Shown here: positions 36,624 to 45,428 of the stretch, piece by piece | How the letters are laid out: each line of letters opens with the position of its first letter | Numbering within the stretch: the first letter of the stretch is position 1 | Notes under the pieces: generated by a model | What the model was told of the DNA's origin: nothing | Databases searched by the model: none | Seen by the model: the letters and a program-made list of their open reading frames with translations, nothing else | Assembly: GCF_003172915.1 (NCBI RefSeq) | Contig: NZ_QGKU01000004.1 | Span: 40,843-104,842, forward strand | Length of the DNA stretch: 64,000 nt | From: Meridianimarinicoccus roseus | Lineage (GTDB): Bacteria; Pseudomonadota; Alphaproteobacteria; Rhodobacterales; Rhodobacteraceae | Direction of reading: 5' to 3' | Made by a program: the position numbers and the translations under genes

Positions 36624-37634
36624 ATGAGCATCCCCAAGGGCCCCGTCCTGATCGAGCTGGAGGCCGATCCGGACCCCGCGCCGTCGCCCGCCGACGCCCC
36701 GCCTGTGCCAGAGGACCGGCCCGACGGCCCGCAAGGCGCGGCGGCGATGCAGCGGCTGGCGCGGTTTGGCGTCCGGCCGCGCAACCGGCTGGCGGGCTGG
36801 TTCTGGGGCCTTCTGGGGGCGCTGCTGCTGGCCTTCGCCTCGCTTGCGATGTGGTCGGTGGTCTACAGTTTGCTGGCCCGCAACGCGGTGCTGGGCAGCG
36901 CGGTGACGGGTCTTCTTGTGGCCTTCGGCGCGGTCTGCGCGGCCATCGTGCTGCGCGAACTGGCGGCCTTCTCGCGGCTGACGCGGATTGACCGTATGCA
37001 GCACCGTGCCGCCGCGGCGCTGGCTGACGACGATCTTGCCGCCGCGCGCGCGTTGGCGAGCGACCTTGCGGCGTTCTACGAGCGGCGCGAGGAACTGAGC
37101 TGGGCCCTTGACGGGCTGGGCGAACGGGTTGCGGCCAGTTTCGATGCCGACGCCACGCTGGGTCTGCTGGAGCGGGACCTGCTCGCGCCGCTGGACAGGC
37201 AGGCCACCTTGCAGGTGGAAGCCGCCGCGCGCCAGGTGGCTACGGTGACCGCGCTGGTGCCGCTGGCGCTGGCCGACGTGGTCGCAGCGGCCACGGCAAA
37301 CCTGCGGATGATCCGCAGCATCGCCGAGATATACGGCGGTCGGTCGGGCACGCTGGGCACCTGGCGCCTGATGCGGGCGGTAATGACGCACCTTGTGGCG
37401 ACGGGCGCCGTGGCGGTGGGCGATGACCTGATCAGTTCGGTGGCGGGCGGATCGCTGGTCAGCCGCATCTCGCGGCGCTTCGGCGAAGGCGTTGTCAACG
37501 GCGCGCTGACCGCCCGCGTTGGCGTCGCCGCGATGGAGGTGTGCCGCCCGCTGCCGTTTCGCACCGCGCGCCGTCCGTCCGTGTCGGGACTTGTGAAGCG
37601 CGCGCTGGCGGGATTGTTCGGGCAGGGCGCGTAG
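36624..37634 (+). CDS. ycjF: YcjF family membrane protein (DUF697/TIGR01620)
   Basis: A 336-aa inner-membrane protein. A Pro/Asp-rich cytoplasmic N-terminus (about 70 residues) precedes two helices (about 74–97 and 105–123), then a soluble helical region and the conserved C-terminal DUF697 block (NLRMIRSIAEIYGGRSG, then AVAVGDDLISSVAGGSLVSR). It forms a conserved pair with YcjX, probably as its membrane partner. AGAAAGGA precedes the ATG. Confidence 0.92.
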   Translation: MSIPKGPVLIELEADPDPAPSPADAPPVPEDRPDGPQGAAAMQRLARFGVRPRNRLAGWFWGLLGALLLAFASLAMWSVVYSLLARNAVLGSAVTGLLVAFGAVCAAIVLRELAAFSRLTRIDRMQHRAAAALADDDLAAARALASDLAAFYERREELSWALDGLGERVAASFDADATLGLLERDLLAPLDRQATLQVEAAARQVATVTALVPLALADVVAAATANLRMIRSIAEIYGGRSGTLGTWRLMRAVMTHLVATGAVAVGDDLISSVAGGSLVSRISRRFGEGVVNGALTARVGVAAMEVCRPLPFRTARRPSVSGLVKRALAGLFGQGA

Positions 37635-37871
37635 CGCTGAAGGCACCGGAACGGACCCCATTGCGCCGACATTCGGCAGGACGGCGGCGCGAACGACCGC
37701 AGGAGCATCGCAGGTCTGGAACCTGCAAAGGCTGCCCTGGTCGCTCGCTTGCGCAGCGACCCCGCGAAGCTGCCGACGGTTCTTGCGGTCCGCTTCCGCC
37801 CCTGTCAATTCGGCGCAGCGCGGGAAGCAGCCCGCAATCGGGGGCAAGGTCGGTCCCGTCGCAAGCGGGAC
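37635..37871. other. intergenic stretch before the ileS promoter
   Basis: No gene is supported in these 237 bp. A small hairpin TCGCT-CGCTTGCGC-AGCGA lies near 37740, without a T-run. A 70-codon open frame that runs from 37749 into the leader peptide has no family features and appears incidental. Confidence 0.6.
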
Positions 37872-37900
37872 TTTACCGCCCTGCCTGCCCTGCCTATAAG
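37872..37900 (+). promoter_or_regulatory. sigma-70-type promoter of the ileS leader
   Basis: TTTACC (37872–37877), a 17-bp spacer made of CTGCC-like repeats, then TATAAG (37895–37900). A start 6–8 nt downstream falls at 37906–37908, that is at the A of the leader ATG, so the transcript would be leaderless or nearly so. Confidence 0.55.
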
Positions 37901-37907
37901 CGCGGAC

Positions 37908-37961
37908 ATGACGGGGATCTGCCACATCATCATCGTGCGAATTATCGGCCCGGCGCTCTGA
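37908..37961 (+). CDS. isoleucine-rich leader peptide upstream of ileS
   Basis: A 17-codon ORF, MTGICHIIIVRIIGPAL, placed 86 bp before ileS. Six of 17 codons are Ile, including ATC-ATC-ATC and the locally rare ATT in ATT-ATC. It starts at or next to the predicted transcription start. Amino-acid-specific leader peptides of this type attenuate biosynthesis or synthetase genes when the charged tRNA is scarce. Here the likely signal is charged tRNA-Ile, and the target isoleucyl-tRNA synthetase. No ribosome binding site is visible, consistent with leaderless initiation. The composition and position are seen directly; the regulatory role is inferred. Confidence 0.6.
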   Translation: MTGICHIIIVRIIGPAL

Positions 37962-38047
37962 CAGGGGTTGCCGGGACAAGGCGTATGGCCACGCCGCGCC
38001 GCATCAGATCCACCGCACCGATTTTCCCAATCCAGGACCGCTGATCC
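37962..38047 (+). promoter_or_regulatory. ileS 5' leader with alternative hairpins
   Basis: CCCGGC (37949–37954) pairs with GCCGGG (37970–37975), and GGCGT (37980–37984) with ACGCC (37991–37995). In the alternative fold GGCGC (37952–37956) can pair with GCGCC (37996–38000), and ATCAG (38003–38007) with CTGAT (38041–38045) just before the ileS ATG. There is no hairpin followed by a T-run, so any control is more likely through translation or Rho than an intrinsic terminator. Confidence 0.4.
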
Positions 38048-41032
38048 ATGTCGTCCGACACGCCCGACCAGACCGTTGCCCCCGACTACAAATCCACGCT
38101 GAACCTGCCGCAAACCGACTTCCCGATGCGCGCCGGCCTGCCCAAGCGCGAGCCCGAGTGGCTTGCCCGCTGGGAACGGATCGGCATCTATGACCGGCTG
38201 CGCGCCAGCGCCGCGGGGCGGCCTCCTTTCGTGTTGCATGACGGCCCGCCTTACGCGAACGGGCACCTGCATATCGGCCACGCGCTGAACAAGACGATCA
38301 AGGACATGATCGTGCGCAGCCATCAGATGATGGGCCATGATGCGCGCTATGTGCCGGGCTGGGACTGCCACGGCCTGCCGATCGAATGGAAGATCGAGGA
38401 AAAGTACCGCGCCAAAGGCCGTGACAAGGACGAGGTGCCGATCAACGATTTCCGGCGTGAATGCCGCGAGTTCGCCGCCGGTTGGATTGATGTGCAGCGC
38501 GAGGAGTTCAAGCGCCTCGGCGTGACTGGTGCCTGGGACCGGCCGTACCTCACGATGGATTTCCACGCCGAACGGGTGATCGCCGAGGAGTTCCAGAAGT
38601 TCCTGATGAACGGCACGCTCTATCAGGGGTCCAAGCCGGTGATGTGGTCGCCTGTGGAAAAGACCGCTCTGGCCGAGGCCGAGGTGGAATACCACGAACA
38701 CCAGTCGCACACGATCTGGGTGCCATTTTCGGTGCGCCGGGGCGGGCACGCGGTGATGCCCGACGACGAGGTGACGGATTTCGACGGCGCCAACCAAGCG
38801 GCGCTGGCCGAGGACCTGAAGGCGGCGCGGATCGTGATCTGGACGACGACGCCCTGGACCATCCCGAGCAACCGCGCCATCGCTTTCAACCCGGCGATCG
38901 ATTACGGCCTCTACCGCGTGAACGCGACGCAGGACGAAAGCTGGACGGCCGTTGGCGACCTTTACGTTCTGGCGGACGCGCTGGCGGCCGGAGTGCTGGA
39001 ACAGGCCCGCGTGACCGCGCATGAGCGCGTGCGCGGCGTGACACCGGATGAGCTGGGTGGGCTGACCTGCGCGCACCCCTTCGCCGGGATCGACGGGGCG
39101 GACGGGTTCTGGGACTACGACGTGCCGGTGATTGACGGCGACCATGTGACCGACGATGCGGGGACCGGTTTCGTGCACACCGCGCCCAGCCACGGCGCGG
39201 ACGATTTCGACTGCTTCGTGAAACGCGGTTGGCTGGACCGGATGACCTACAACGTGGGCGAGGAAAGCGAATTCCTGCCGCATGTGCCGTTCTTCGCCGG
39301 GCTGTCTGTCTTCGACCGCAAGGGCAAGGAAGGCAAGGCCAACCGCGCCGTGATCGACAAGCTGGTGGCGGCGGGCGGCCTTATCGCGCGCGGGCGGCTC
39401 AAGCACAGCTATCCGCACAGCTGGCGGTCAAAGGCGCCGGTGATCTTCCGCAACACGCCGCAATGGTTCGCAGCCATCGACAAGCCAGTGGGTGACGGGC
39501 AAGACGAGCACGGCACGACGATCCGCCAACGTGCGCTGACCTCCATCGACAAGCTGGTGACTTGGACCCCGCGCAGCGGCCGCAACCGGCTTCATTCGAT
39601 GATCGAGGCACGGCCAGACTGGGTGCTGTCGCGCCAGCGCGCCTGGGGCGTGCCGCTGACCTGTTTCACGAAGGCGGGCGCGCAGCCCACCGACCCGGAC
39701 TTCCTGTTGCGCAACGCCGAGGTGAACGCCCGCATCTGCGCCGCGTTCGAGGCCGAGGGCGCGGATGCATGGTATGCGGACGGCGCCAAGCAGCGTTTCC
39801 TTGAAGGGATCGTGGATCCTGACGCCTATGAACAGGTGTTCGACATCCTGGACGTGTGGTTCGATTCAGGCTCCACCCATGCCTTCGTGCTGCGCGACCG
39901 CGAGGACGGCACGCCCGACGGCATCGCCGATGTCTACATGGAAGGCACCGATCAGCATCGCGGATGGTTCCATTCCTCGATGCTGCAGGCCTGCGGCACG
40001 ATGGGGCGCGCGCCCTATCGCAACGTGGTCACGCACGGCTTCACGCTGGACGAGAAGGGCAACAAGATGTCCAAGTCGCTCGGCAACACCATCGCGCCCG
40101 AGGATATCGTCAAGCAATACGGCGCCGATATCCTGCGGCTCTGGGTGGCGCAGGCCGATTACACCGCCGACCAGCGCATCGGGCCCGAGATCCTGAAAGG
40201 CACTGCCGACAGCTACCGGAGGCTGCGCAACACGCTGCGCTTCATGCTGGGCAGCCTTGGCGACTACCGCCCCGAAATCGCGGTTGCGCGGGACGACATG
40301 CCCGAGCTGGAACGCTATATGTTGCATCTCGTGGAACAACTCGACCGGCAGGTGAAGGCGGGCTATGCGGCTTTCGACTTTCAGGGCGTGTTCCAGAAGG
40401 TGTTCCAGTTCGCCACCATCGACCTGAGTGCGCTGTATTTCGACATCCGCAAGGACGCGCTTTACTGCGACGGGATCGACAGCCTTGAACGGCGTGCGGC
40501 GCTGACCGTTCTCGACATCCTGTTCCACCGGCTGACCGGCTGGCTTGCGCCGATCCTCGTGTTCACGATGGAAGAGGTCTGGCTGGAGCGCTTCCCGGGC
40601 GAGGACAGTTCCGTCCACCTGCAGGACATGCCCGATACGCCCGGTGACTGGCACGACCCGGTGCTGGCCGAACGTACGGCGACGCATCGCGCGGTGCGAC
40701 GCGTCGTGACCGGCGCGCTGGAAAAGGAAAGGCAGGCAAAGACCATCGGCGCCTCTCTGGAGGCTGCGCCGGTGGTCTACCTGACGGCGGACGCGGCAGC
40801 GAAGATCGACGCGGGCAAGTTCGCCACGCTTTGCATCGTGTCGGACCTGGTGGTCAGCACCGACCCCATCCCCGAGGGCGCGTTCACGCTTCCCGACGTG
40901 CCTGAGGTGGGCGTCGTGGTGCGCCGGGCCGAAGGCGCGAAGTGCGACCGCTGCTGGAAGGTGCTGCCCGACGTGGGCACGCATTCGCGTCCGGGCGTGT
41001 GCGCGCGCTGCGACGATGTGCTCGGACAGTGA
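38048..41032 (+). CDS. ileS: isoleucyl-tRNA synthetase
   Basis: A 994-aa class I aminoacyl-tRNA synthetase that charges tRNA-Ile. The HIGH motif is HLHIGHALNK with HIGH at 75–78, and KMSKS is at 673–677. The editing (CP1) domain includes the WTTTPWTIPSNRAIAF block, and a C-terminal zinc finger is formed by CDRCWK and CARCDD. Length and order match other alphaproteobacterial IleS. It is preceded by the Ile-rich leader peptide and overlaps the DUF3253 gene by 17 bp. Confidence 0.97.
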   Translation: MSSDTPDQTVAPDYKSTLNLPQTDFPMRAGLPKREPEWLARWERIGIYDRLRASAAGRPPFVLHDGPPYANGHLHIGHALNKTIKDMIVRSHQMMGHDARYVPGWDCHGLPIEWKIEEKYRAKGRDKDEVPINDFRRECREFAAGWIDVQREEFKRLGVTGAWDRPYLTMDFHAERVIAEEFQKFLMNGTLYQGSKPVMWSPVEKTALAEAEVEYHEHQSHTIWVPFSVRRGGHAVMPDDEVTDFDGANQAALAEDLKAARIVIWTTTPWTIPSNRAIAFNPAIDYGLYRVNATQDESWTAVGDLYVLADALAAGVLEQARVTAHERVRGVTPDELGGLTCAHPFAGIDGADGFWDYDVPVIDGDHVTDDAGTGFVHTAPSHGADDFDCFVKRGWLDRMTYNVGEESEFLPHVPFFAGLSVFDRKGKEGKANRAVIDKLVAAGGLIARGRLKHSYPHSWRSKAPVIFRNTPQWFAAIDKPVGDGQDEHGTTIRQRALTSIDKLVTWTPRSGRNRLHSMIEARPDWVLSRQRAWGVPLTCFTKAGAQPTDPDFLLRNAEVNARICAAFEAEGADAWYADGAKQRFLEGIVDPDAYEQVFDILDVWFDSGSTHAFVLRDREDGTPDGIADVYMEGTDQHRGWFHSSMLQACGTMGRAPYRNVVTHGFTLDEKGNKMSKSLGNTIAPEDIVKQYGADILRLWVAQADYTADQRIGPEILKGTADSYRRLRNTLRFMLGSLGDYRPEIAVARDDMPELERYMLHLVEQLDRQVKAGYAAFDFQGVFQKVFQFATIDLSALYFDIRKDALYCDGIDSLERRAALTVLDILFHRLTGWLAPILVFTMEEVWLERFPGEDSSVHLQDMPDTPGDWHDPVLAERTATHRAVRRVVTGALEKERQAKTIGASLEAAPVVYLTADAAAKIDAGKFATLCIVSDLVVSTDPIPEGAFTLPDVPEVGVVVRRAEGAKCDRCWKVLPDVGTHSRPGVCARCDDVLGQ

Positions 41033-41291
41033 CATCGCCGGGGTGCTGACTGACCTCGCGCATCGGCGCGGTGCGGGGGCCAGTTTCTGCCCGTCCGAGG
41101 CGGCGCGCGCGCTGTCGCAGGACTGGCGGCCGCTGATGCCGCGCGTGCGCGCCGTTGCCGCCGGACTGGCCCGCGCGGGCCAACTGGTGGCCACGCAGAA
41201 GGGCGTGCCGGTCGATCCGTTGGCGGCGCGCGGCCCGATCCGGCTGGCGCTGGTCTCCGACGCCCCTGGATCGCCGGGGCCGGTGCCATGA
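41016..41291 (+). CDS. DUF3253 family protein
   Basis: A 91-aa soluble protein. The pattern [20 protein letters not shown] followed by [14 protein letters not shown] is that of the DUF3253 family, a small winged-helix-like domain. It starts inside the last codons of ileS (17-bp overlap) and overlaps acpS by 4 bp, so it is translationally coupled to both. Function is unknown. Confidence 0.82.
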   Translation: MCSDSDIAGVLTDLAHRRGAGASFCPSEAARALSQDWRPLMPRVRAVAAGLARAGQLVATQKGVPVDPLAARGPIRLALVSDAPGSPGPVP

Positions 41292-41704
41292 TCCTCGGCA
41301 TCGGCACTGACCTTGCCAATATCGACCGGATCGCCGCGACGCTGGAGCGGTTCGGCGACCGCTTCAAGACCCGCGTCTTCACCGAGATCGAGCAGCGCAA
41401 GGCCGAACGCCGTGCCGACGTGGCGGGAACCTACGCGAAACGCTGGGCCGCAAAGGAGGCGTGTTCCAAGGCGCTCGGCACCGGACTGCGAATGGGCATC
41501 TCGTGGCGCGACATGGCCGTCAGCAACCTGCCCAGCGGCCAGCCGGTGATGGCGGTGACCGGATGGGCGGCGCAGCGCCTTGCCGAGATGACTCCGCCGG
41601 ACCACGAGGCGATCATCCATGTCACCCTGACTGACGACCATCCCTGGGCGCAGGCCTTTGTGGTGATCGAGGCGCGCCCGGTCCGCGTGCAGCCCGTGCC
41701 GTGA
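41288..41704 (+). CDS. acpS: holo-[acyl-carrier-protein] synthase
   Basis: A 138-aa 4'-phosphopantetheinyl transferase that activates acyl carrier protein for fatty acid synthesis. The Mg2+-binding Asp8 is in [14 protein letters not shown] and the second metal-binding Glu is in [16 protein letters not shown]. The length is typical. ATGA overlap links it to the preceding gene; lepB follows after 85 bp. Confidence 0.96.
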   Translation: MILGIGTDLANIDRIAATLERFGDRFKTRVFTEIEQRKAERRADVAGTYAKRWAAKEACSKALGTGLRMGISWRDMAVSNLPSGQPVMAVTGWAAQRLAEMTPPDHEAIIHVTLTDDHPWAQAFVVIEARPVRVQPVP

Positions 41705-41789
41705 CGACGACGCGGCGGGGGGGCTTCTTGACTCCACCCCCTGCCATGCCCATGAAGCCACAGACCCAGCAACCGGCAGGACAGACAGC

Positions 41790-42578
41790 ATGGCAAGCAA
41801 GGCCGAGGCCGAAGGCGGCATCGTCGAAACCGTCAAGACGATCGTTTACGCGCTTCTTATAGCGGGCGTGTTCCGCACCCTGTTCTTCCAGCCGTTCTGG
41901 ATCCCTTCCGGGTCGATGAAGGACACGCTGCTGATCGGCGATTTCCTGTTCGTCAACAAGATGGCTTACGGCTATTCGCAATATTCCTGTCCTTTCTCCG
42001 CCTGCCCCTTTATCCCCGGCCGGATCTTCGCCAGCCAGCCAGAGCGCGGCGACATCGTGGTGTTCAAGCACCCGGTCAATGGCAGCGACTTCATCAAGCG
42101 GCTGATCGGGCTGCCGGGCGACACGGTGCAGATGAAGGACGGCGCGCTGTGGCTGAACGGCGAGAAGGTCCCGACGGAGGCGGGAGGGATCTTCGTCGAA
42201 CCTTATGAAAAACAGGGCCCGGCGGGCAGCTTCCCGCGCTGCGAGAACGGGCCGGTCGGTATCGGCGGCGATTGCGAGAAGACGCGCACCATCGAAACCC
42301 TGCCCGGCGGTGTCAGCCACGCGATCCTGAACATCGGCAACGGCCCGCTCGACAATACCGACGTGTTCACCGTGCCCGAGGGGCATTTCTTCTTCATGGG
42401 CGACAACCGCGACAATTCGGTGGACAGCCGGGTGCCGCAATCGGCGCGCGGCGTCGGCATGGTGCCGTTCGAGAACCTGATCGGTCGGGCCGACAGGGTG
42501 ATGTTCTCGTCGGCGGGCCGGTCGATCTTCTTCGTGTGGACGTGGCGGGGCGACCGCTTCTTCAAGGGGCTGAACTGA
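41790..42578 (+). CDS. lepB: signal peptidase I
   Basis: A 262-aa inner-membrane protease that removes signal peptides from Sec-exported proteins. One N-terminal helix is followed by the catalytic dyad: Ser42 in PSGSMKDTLLIG and Lys103 in SDFIKRLIGLPGD. The C-terminal GDNRDNSVDSR box is present. Two Cys pairs in the periplasmic part (SCPFSACPF, and CENG with GDCEK) could form disulfides. It stands in the usual lepB-rnc-era order. Confidence 0.96.
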   Translation: MASKAEAEGGIVETVKTIVYALLIAGVFRTLFFQPFWIPSGSMKDTLLIGDFLFVNKMAYGYSQYSCPFSACPFIPGRIFASQPERGDIVVFKHPVNGSDFIKRLIGLPGDTVQMKDGALWLNGEKVPTEAGGIFVEPYEKQGPAGSFPRCENGPVGIGGDCEKTRTIETLPGGVSHAILNIGNGPLDNTDVFTVPEGHFFFMGDNRDNSVDSRVPQSARGVGMVPFENLIGRADRVMFSSAGRSIFFVWTWRGDRFFKGLN

Positions 42579-42581
42579 CAC

Positions 42582-43274
42582 TTGGCGCTGTCGGCGGAAC
42601 AAAGGGACTTCGCAGGGCGGCTCGGGCATGACTTCGCCCGGCCCGACCTGCTGCAATCGGCGCTGACCCACGGGTCGGTCGCCTCCACCGTCAGGTCGGA
42701 TAACCAGCGGCTGGAATTCCTTGGCGACCGGGTGCTCGGCCTCGTGATGGCCGAGGCGCTCCTGAACGCCGATGGTGCCGCCTCCGAGGGCGTTCTGGCG
42801 CCCCGCTTCAACGCGCTGGTGCGCAAGGAAACCTGCGCAGAGGTCGCGCGCGAGATCGGGCTTGGCGACGTGCTGCGCCTCGGGCGGTCCGAGATGCTGT
42901 CCGGCGGGCGCCGCAAGGAGGCGCTTCTGGGCGACGCGATGGAGGCGGTGATCGCCGCCGTCTACGTCGATGCCGGGCTGGGCGCGGCGCGCGAGATGGT
43001 GCTTCGCCTTTGGGGGGCGCGGATCACGTCGGTCAAGGACGATGCCCGCGATCCCAAGACGGCGCTGCAGGAATGGGCGCAGGCGCGCCGCATGGCCCCG
43101 CCGCGTTACCAGATGCTCGACCGGACCGGCCCGGACCACGCGCCGGTCTTCACGATCCGCGTGGTGCTGGACAATGGCGCGACCGAAACCGCCGAAGCGC
43201 GGACCAAGCGGCAGGCCGAACAGGCAGCCGCCGAAGCGCTTCTGACCCGCGTGGAGGCGGACCGACATGACTGA
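42582..43274 (+). CDS. rnc: ribonuclease III
   Basis: A 230-aa double-stranded-RNA endonuclease processing rRNA and mRNA. The catalytic signature [14 protein letters not shown] has Glu45 and Asp49, and the second acidic site is in [20 protein letters not shown]-terminal double-stranded RNA-binding domain ([12 protein letters not shown] to AAAEALL) completes it. The start is a TTG at 42582, 3 bp after lepB, and the gene overlaps era by 8 bp. Confidence 0.95.
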   Translation: MALSAEQRDFAGRLGHDFARPDLLQSALTHGSVASTVRSDNQRLEFLGDRVLGLVMAEALLNADGAASEGVLAPRFNALVRKETCAEVAREIGLGDVLRLGRSEMLSGGRRKEALLGDAMEAVIAAVYVDAGLGAAREMVLRLWGARITSVKDDARDPKTALQEWAQARRMAPPRYQMLDRTGPDHAPVFTIRVVLDNGATETAEARTKRQAEQAAAEALLTRVEADRHD

Positions 43275-44253
43275 TACGGACGGCACAGGATCGGACGAAA
43301 TGGGCACGGAAAACACGGGATCGGACGGAACCACGACCGAAGCCACGGGCACCCGCGCGGGGTTCGTCGCGCTGATCGGAGAGCCGAACGCCGGGAAGTC
43401 CACGCTGCTCAACCGCATGGTCGGGGCGAAGGTCTCGATCGTGACCCACAAGGTGCAGACGACGCGGGCGCGCATCCGCGGTGTGGCGATCGACGGGGCC
43501 GCGCAGATCGTCTTCGTGGACACGCCGGGCCTGTTCCGGCCGCGCCGCAGGCTCGACCGGGCGATGGTCGCGGCGGCCTGGGGCGGGGCGGCGGATGCCG
43601 ATATCGTCGTGCTGCTGATCGAGGCGCATCGCGGCATCACCGACGGGGTCGCCGCGATCCTCGACGTGCTGGGCGAACGCGCGGCGGGCCATCCGGTGGC
43701 GCTGGCCATCAACAAGATCGACCGGGTGCAGGCGGCGGAGCTTCTCAAGCTGACCGAAGACATGAACGCCCGGTTCGATTTTGTGCAGACCTTCATGATT
43801 TCGGCCGAGCGCGGGCATGGGGTGGACGATCTGCGTGGCTGGCTGGCGGACCGCCTGCCCGAAGGGCCGTGGCTCTATCCCGAGGACCAGATCGCCGACC
43901 TGCCGCTGCGGATGATCGCCGCCGAGATGACCCGCGAGAAGCTGACCTTGCGGCTGCACCAGGAACTGCCCTACCAGCTGACGGTGGAAACCGAAGCCTG
44001 GGAGGAACGCAAGGACGGCTCCGCCCGCGTGGACCAGATCGTCTATGTCATGCGCGACGGGCACAAGGGCATCGTGCTTGGCCACAAAGGCGAGACGATC
44101 AAGGCGGTGGGCCAGGCCGCCCGCGCCGACATGGAGGAACTTCTTGGGCGCAAGGTGCACCTGTTCCTGCAGGTAAAGGTCCGGCCGAACTGGCTGGAAG
44201 AGGCCGAACGCTACTCCGAGATCGGGCTGGATTTTCGCGACGGCGACGCCTGA
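43267..44253 (+). CDS. era: GTPase Era
   Basis: A 328-aa GTPase needed for 16S rRNA maturation and 30S assembly. The GTPase domain shows GEPNAGKST (G1), FVDTPGLF (G3) and INKID (G4). A KH domain at the C-terminus includes [19 protein letters not shown]. It has an N-terminal extension of about 29 residues rich in T, G, D and E ([20 protein letters not shown] and on) encoded by an imperfect repeat, before the GTPase domain starts at [11 protein letters not shown]. It overlaps rnc by 8 bp and DUF1491 by 1 bp. Confidence 0.96.
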   Translation: MTDTDGTGSDEMGTENTGSDGTTTEATGTRAGFVALIGEPNAGKSTLLNRMVGAKVSIVTHKVQTTRARIRGVAIDGAAQIVFVDTPGLFRPRRRLDRAMVAAAWGGAADADIVVLLIEAHRGITDGVAAILDVLGERAAGHPVALAINKIDRVQAAELLKLTEDMNARFDFVQTFMISAERGHGVDDLRGWLADRLPEGPWLYPEDQIADLPLRMIAAEMTREKLTLRLHQELPYQLTVETEAWEERKDGSARVDQIVYVMRDGHKGIVLGHKGETIKAVGQAARADMEELLGRKVHLFLQVKVRPNWLEEAERYSEIGLDFRDGDA

Positions 44254-44582
44254 TGCGGCTGGCCGCGGGGCTGTGGGTGCAGGCCTACCTGCGGCGGCTG
44301 CAGCTTGCGGACATTCCCGCCTATGTCACCGCGAAGGGCGATGCGACCGCCGGATCGGTGATTGTGAAGATCGCCCGGCTGGACGGCACGGCTCAGGCCA
44401 AGGCGCGCAGCTTCGACATGGCGACCGGCGCGCGGATCTGGATGCTGTTGGCCGACGGGACGGAAGCCGACGTGGATGCGAGTCTTGCGCGGCAACGCGG
44501 CTTCGATCCCGACCTGTGGATCGTGGAGATCGAAAGCCGGGATGGGCGCGACCTGCTGGACGAACCGGGCCTGGCGGAGTGA
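44253..44582 (+). CDS. DUF1491 family protein
   Basis: A 109-aa soluble protein. The opening RLAAGLWVQAYLRRLQLADI and the tail QRGFDPDLWIVEIESRDGRD are characteristic of DUF1491, an alphaproteobacterial family found between era and recO. The ATG shares its A with the era stop codon. The function is unknown, but the constant position suggests a link to translation or DNA repair genes around it. Confidence 0.88.
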   Translation: MRLAAGLWVQAYLRRLQLADIPAYVTAKGDATAGSVIVKIARLDGTAQAKARSFDMATGARIWMLLADGTEADVDASLARQRGFDPDLWIVEIESRDGRDLLDEPGLAE

Positions 44583-44620
44583 AGGCTTGCAAATCCGCCG
44601 CGGCGGGATAGCAAGACGGA

Positions 44621-45346
44621 ATGGACTGGCGCGAAGAGGGCGTGCTGCTGGCGGTGCACCGTCACGGCGAAAGCGCCGCGATCATCGAAACCTTCACCGA
44701 AACGCGCGGACGGCACGCGGGGGTGGTGCGCGGCGGCGGCGGGCGGCGGCTGGGCCCGGTGCTGCAGCCCGGAGCGCAGCTCGATCTGGCGTGGCGCGCG
44801 CGGCTCGAAGATCACCTTGGCGCCTTCACGGTGGAACCCGTGCGCAGCCGCATGGCCGGCGTCGCGGGTGACCGGCTGGCGCTGTCGGGGCTGACGGCGG
44901 TGTGCGGGCTGCTGTCCTACGCGCTGCCGGAACGCGCGGCCTATCCCGCACTTTACCGGCGCACGGTGACGCTGCTGGACCTGATGGGGATCACTCCGGC
45001 CTGGCCGCTGGCCTATCTGCAATGGGAAGTCGCGCTGCTGGAGGAGTTGGGTTTCGCGCTCGACCTGACGCGCTGCGCGGTGACCGGGGCGACGGATGAT
45101 CTGGTCTTCGTGTCTCCGCGCACCGGTCGGGCGGTGTCGCGGGCGGGCGCCGGGGAATGGGCAGACCGGCTGCTGCCTCTGCCGCCCTGCCTGCGGGGGC
45201 AGGGGGCGGCGCCCGATGCCGAGATCGCCGAGGCCATGCGCACAACCGGTCATTTTCTGTTGACGCATCTGGAGCCGCGCCGTGCGGGCCAGCCGTTCCC
45301 GCCGGCGCGACAGCGCCTTGTCGACCGGCTTTTGTCCGGCCGCTGA
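44621..45346 (+). CDS. recO: DNA repair protein RecO
   Basis: A 241-aa recombination mediator that helps load RecA at gaps (RecFOR pathway). The N-terminal OB-fold is recognisable ([20 protein letters not shown], then [20 protein letters not shown]). The helical middle and degenerate zinc-finger region lie around [20 protein letters not shown]. The length is right for the family. It ends the ileS–recO run of plus-strand genes. Confidence 0.94.
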   Translation: MDWREEGVLLAVHRHGESAAIIETFTETRGRHAGVVRGGGGRRLGPVLQPGAQLDLAWRARLEDHLGAFTVEPVRSRMAGVAGDRLALSGLTAVCGLLSYALPERAAYPALYRRTVTLLDLMGITPAWPLAYLQWEVALLEELGFALDLTRCAVTGATDDLVFVSPRTGRAVSRAGAGEWADRLLPLPPCLRGQGAAPDAEIAEAMRTTGHFLLTHLEPRRAGQPFPPARQRLVDRLLSGR

Positions 45347-45398
45347 AATGCTGAGGCCCCGGCGCGAGGGCCGGGACCGGAAAGGGCGCCGGGGTCAG

Positions 45399-45415
45399 CG
45401 CTCCGGAACGGAGCG
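45399..45415. terminator. hairpin between convergent recO and acyl-CoA dehydrogenase genes
   Basis: CGCTCCG-GAA-CGGAGCG forms a perfect 7-bp stem with a 3-nt loop in the 82-bp gap between two converging genes. No T-run follows on either side, so it is at best a Rho-assisted or bidirectional terminator. Confidence 0.4.
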
Positions 45416-45428
45416 TCCCGCCAGTGCG

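Noticed and set aside
37749..37907. Extension of the leader peptide frame to a 70-codon gene
   Set aside because: The added residues lack any family feature, overlap the predicted promoter, and do not share the Ile-rich character; the short leader ORF explains the signal better.
41622..43796. 724-codon minus-strand open frame opposite lepB, rnc and era
   Set aside because: It is antisense to three well-recognised genes and has the biased composition of a GC-rich shadow frame.
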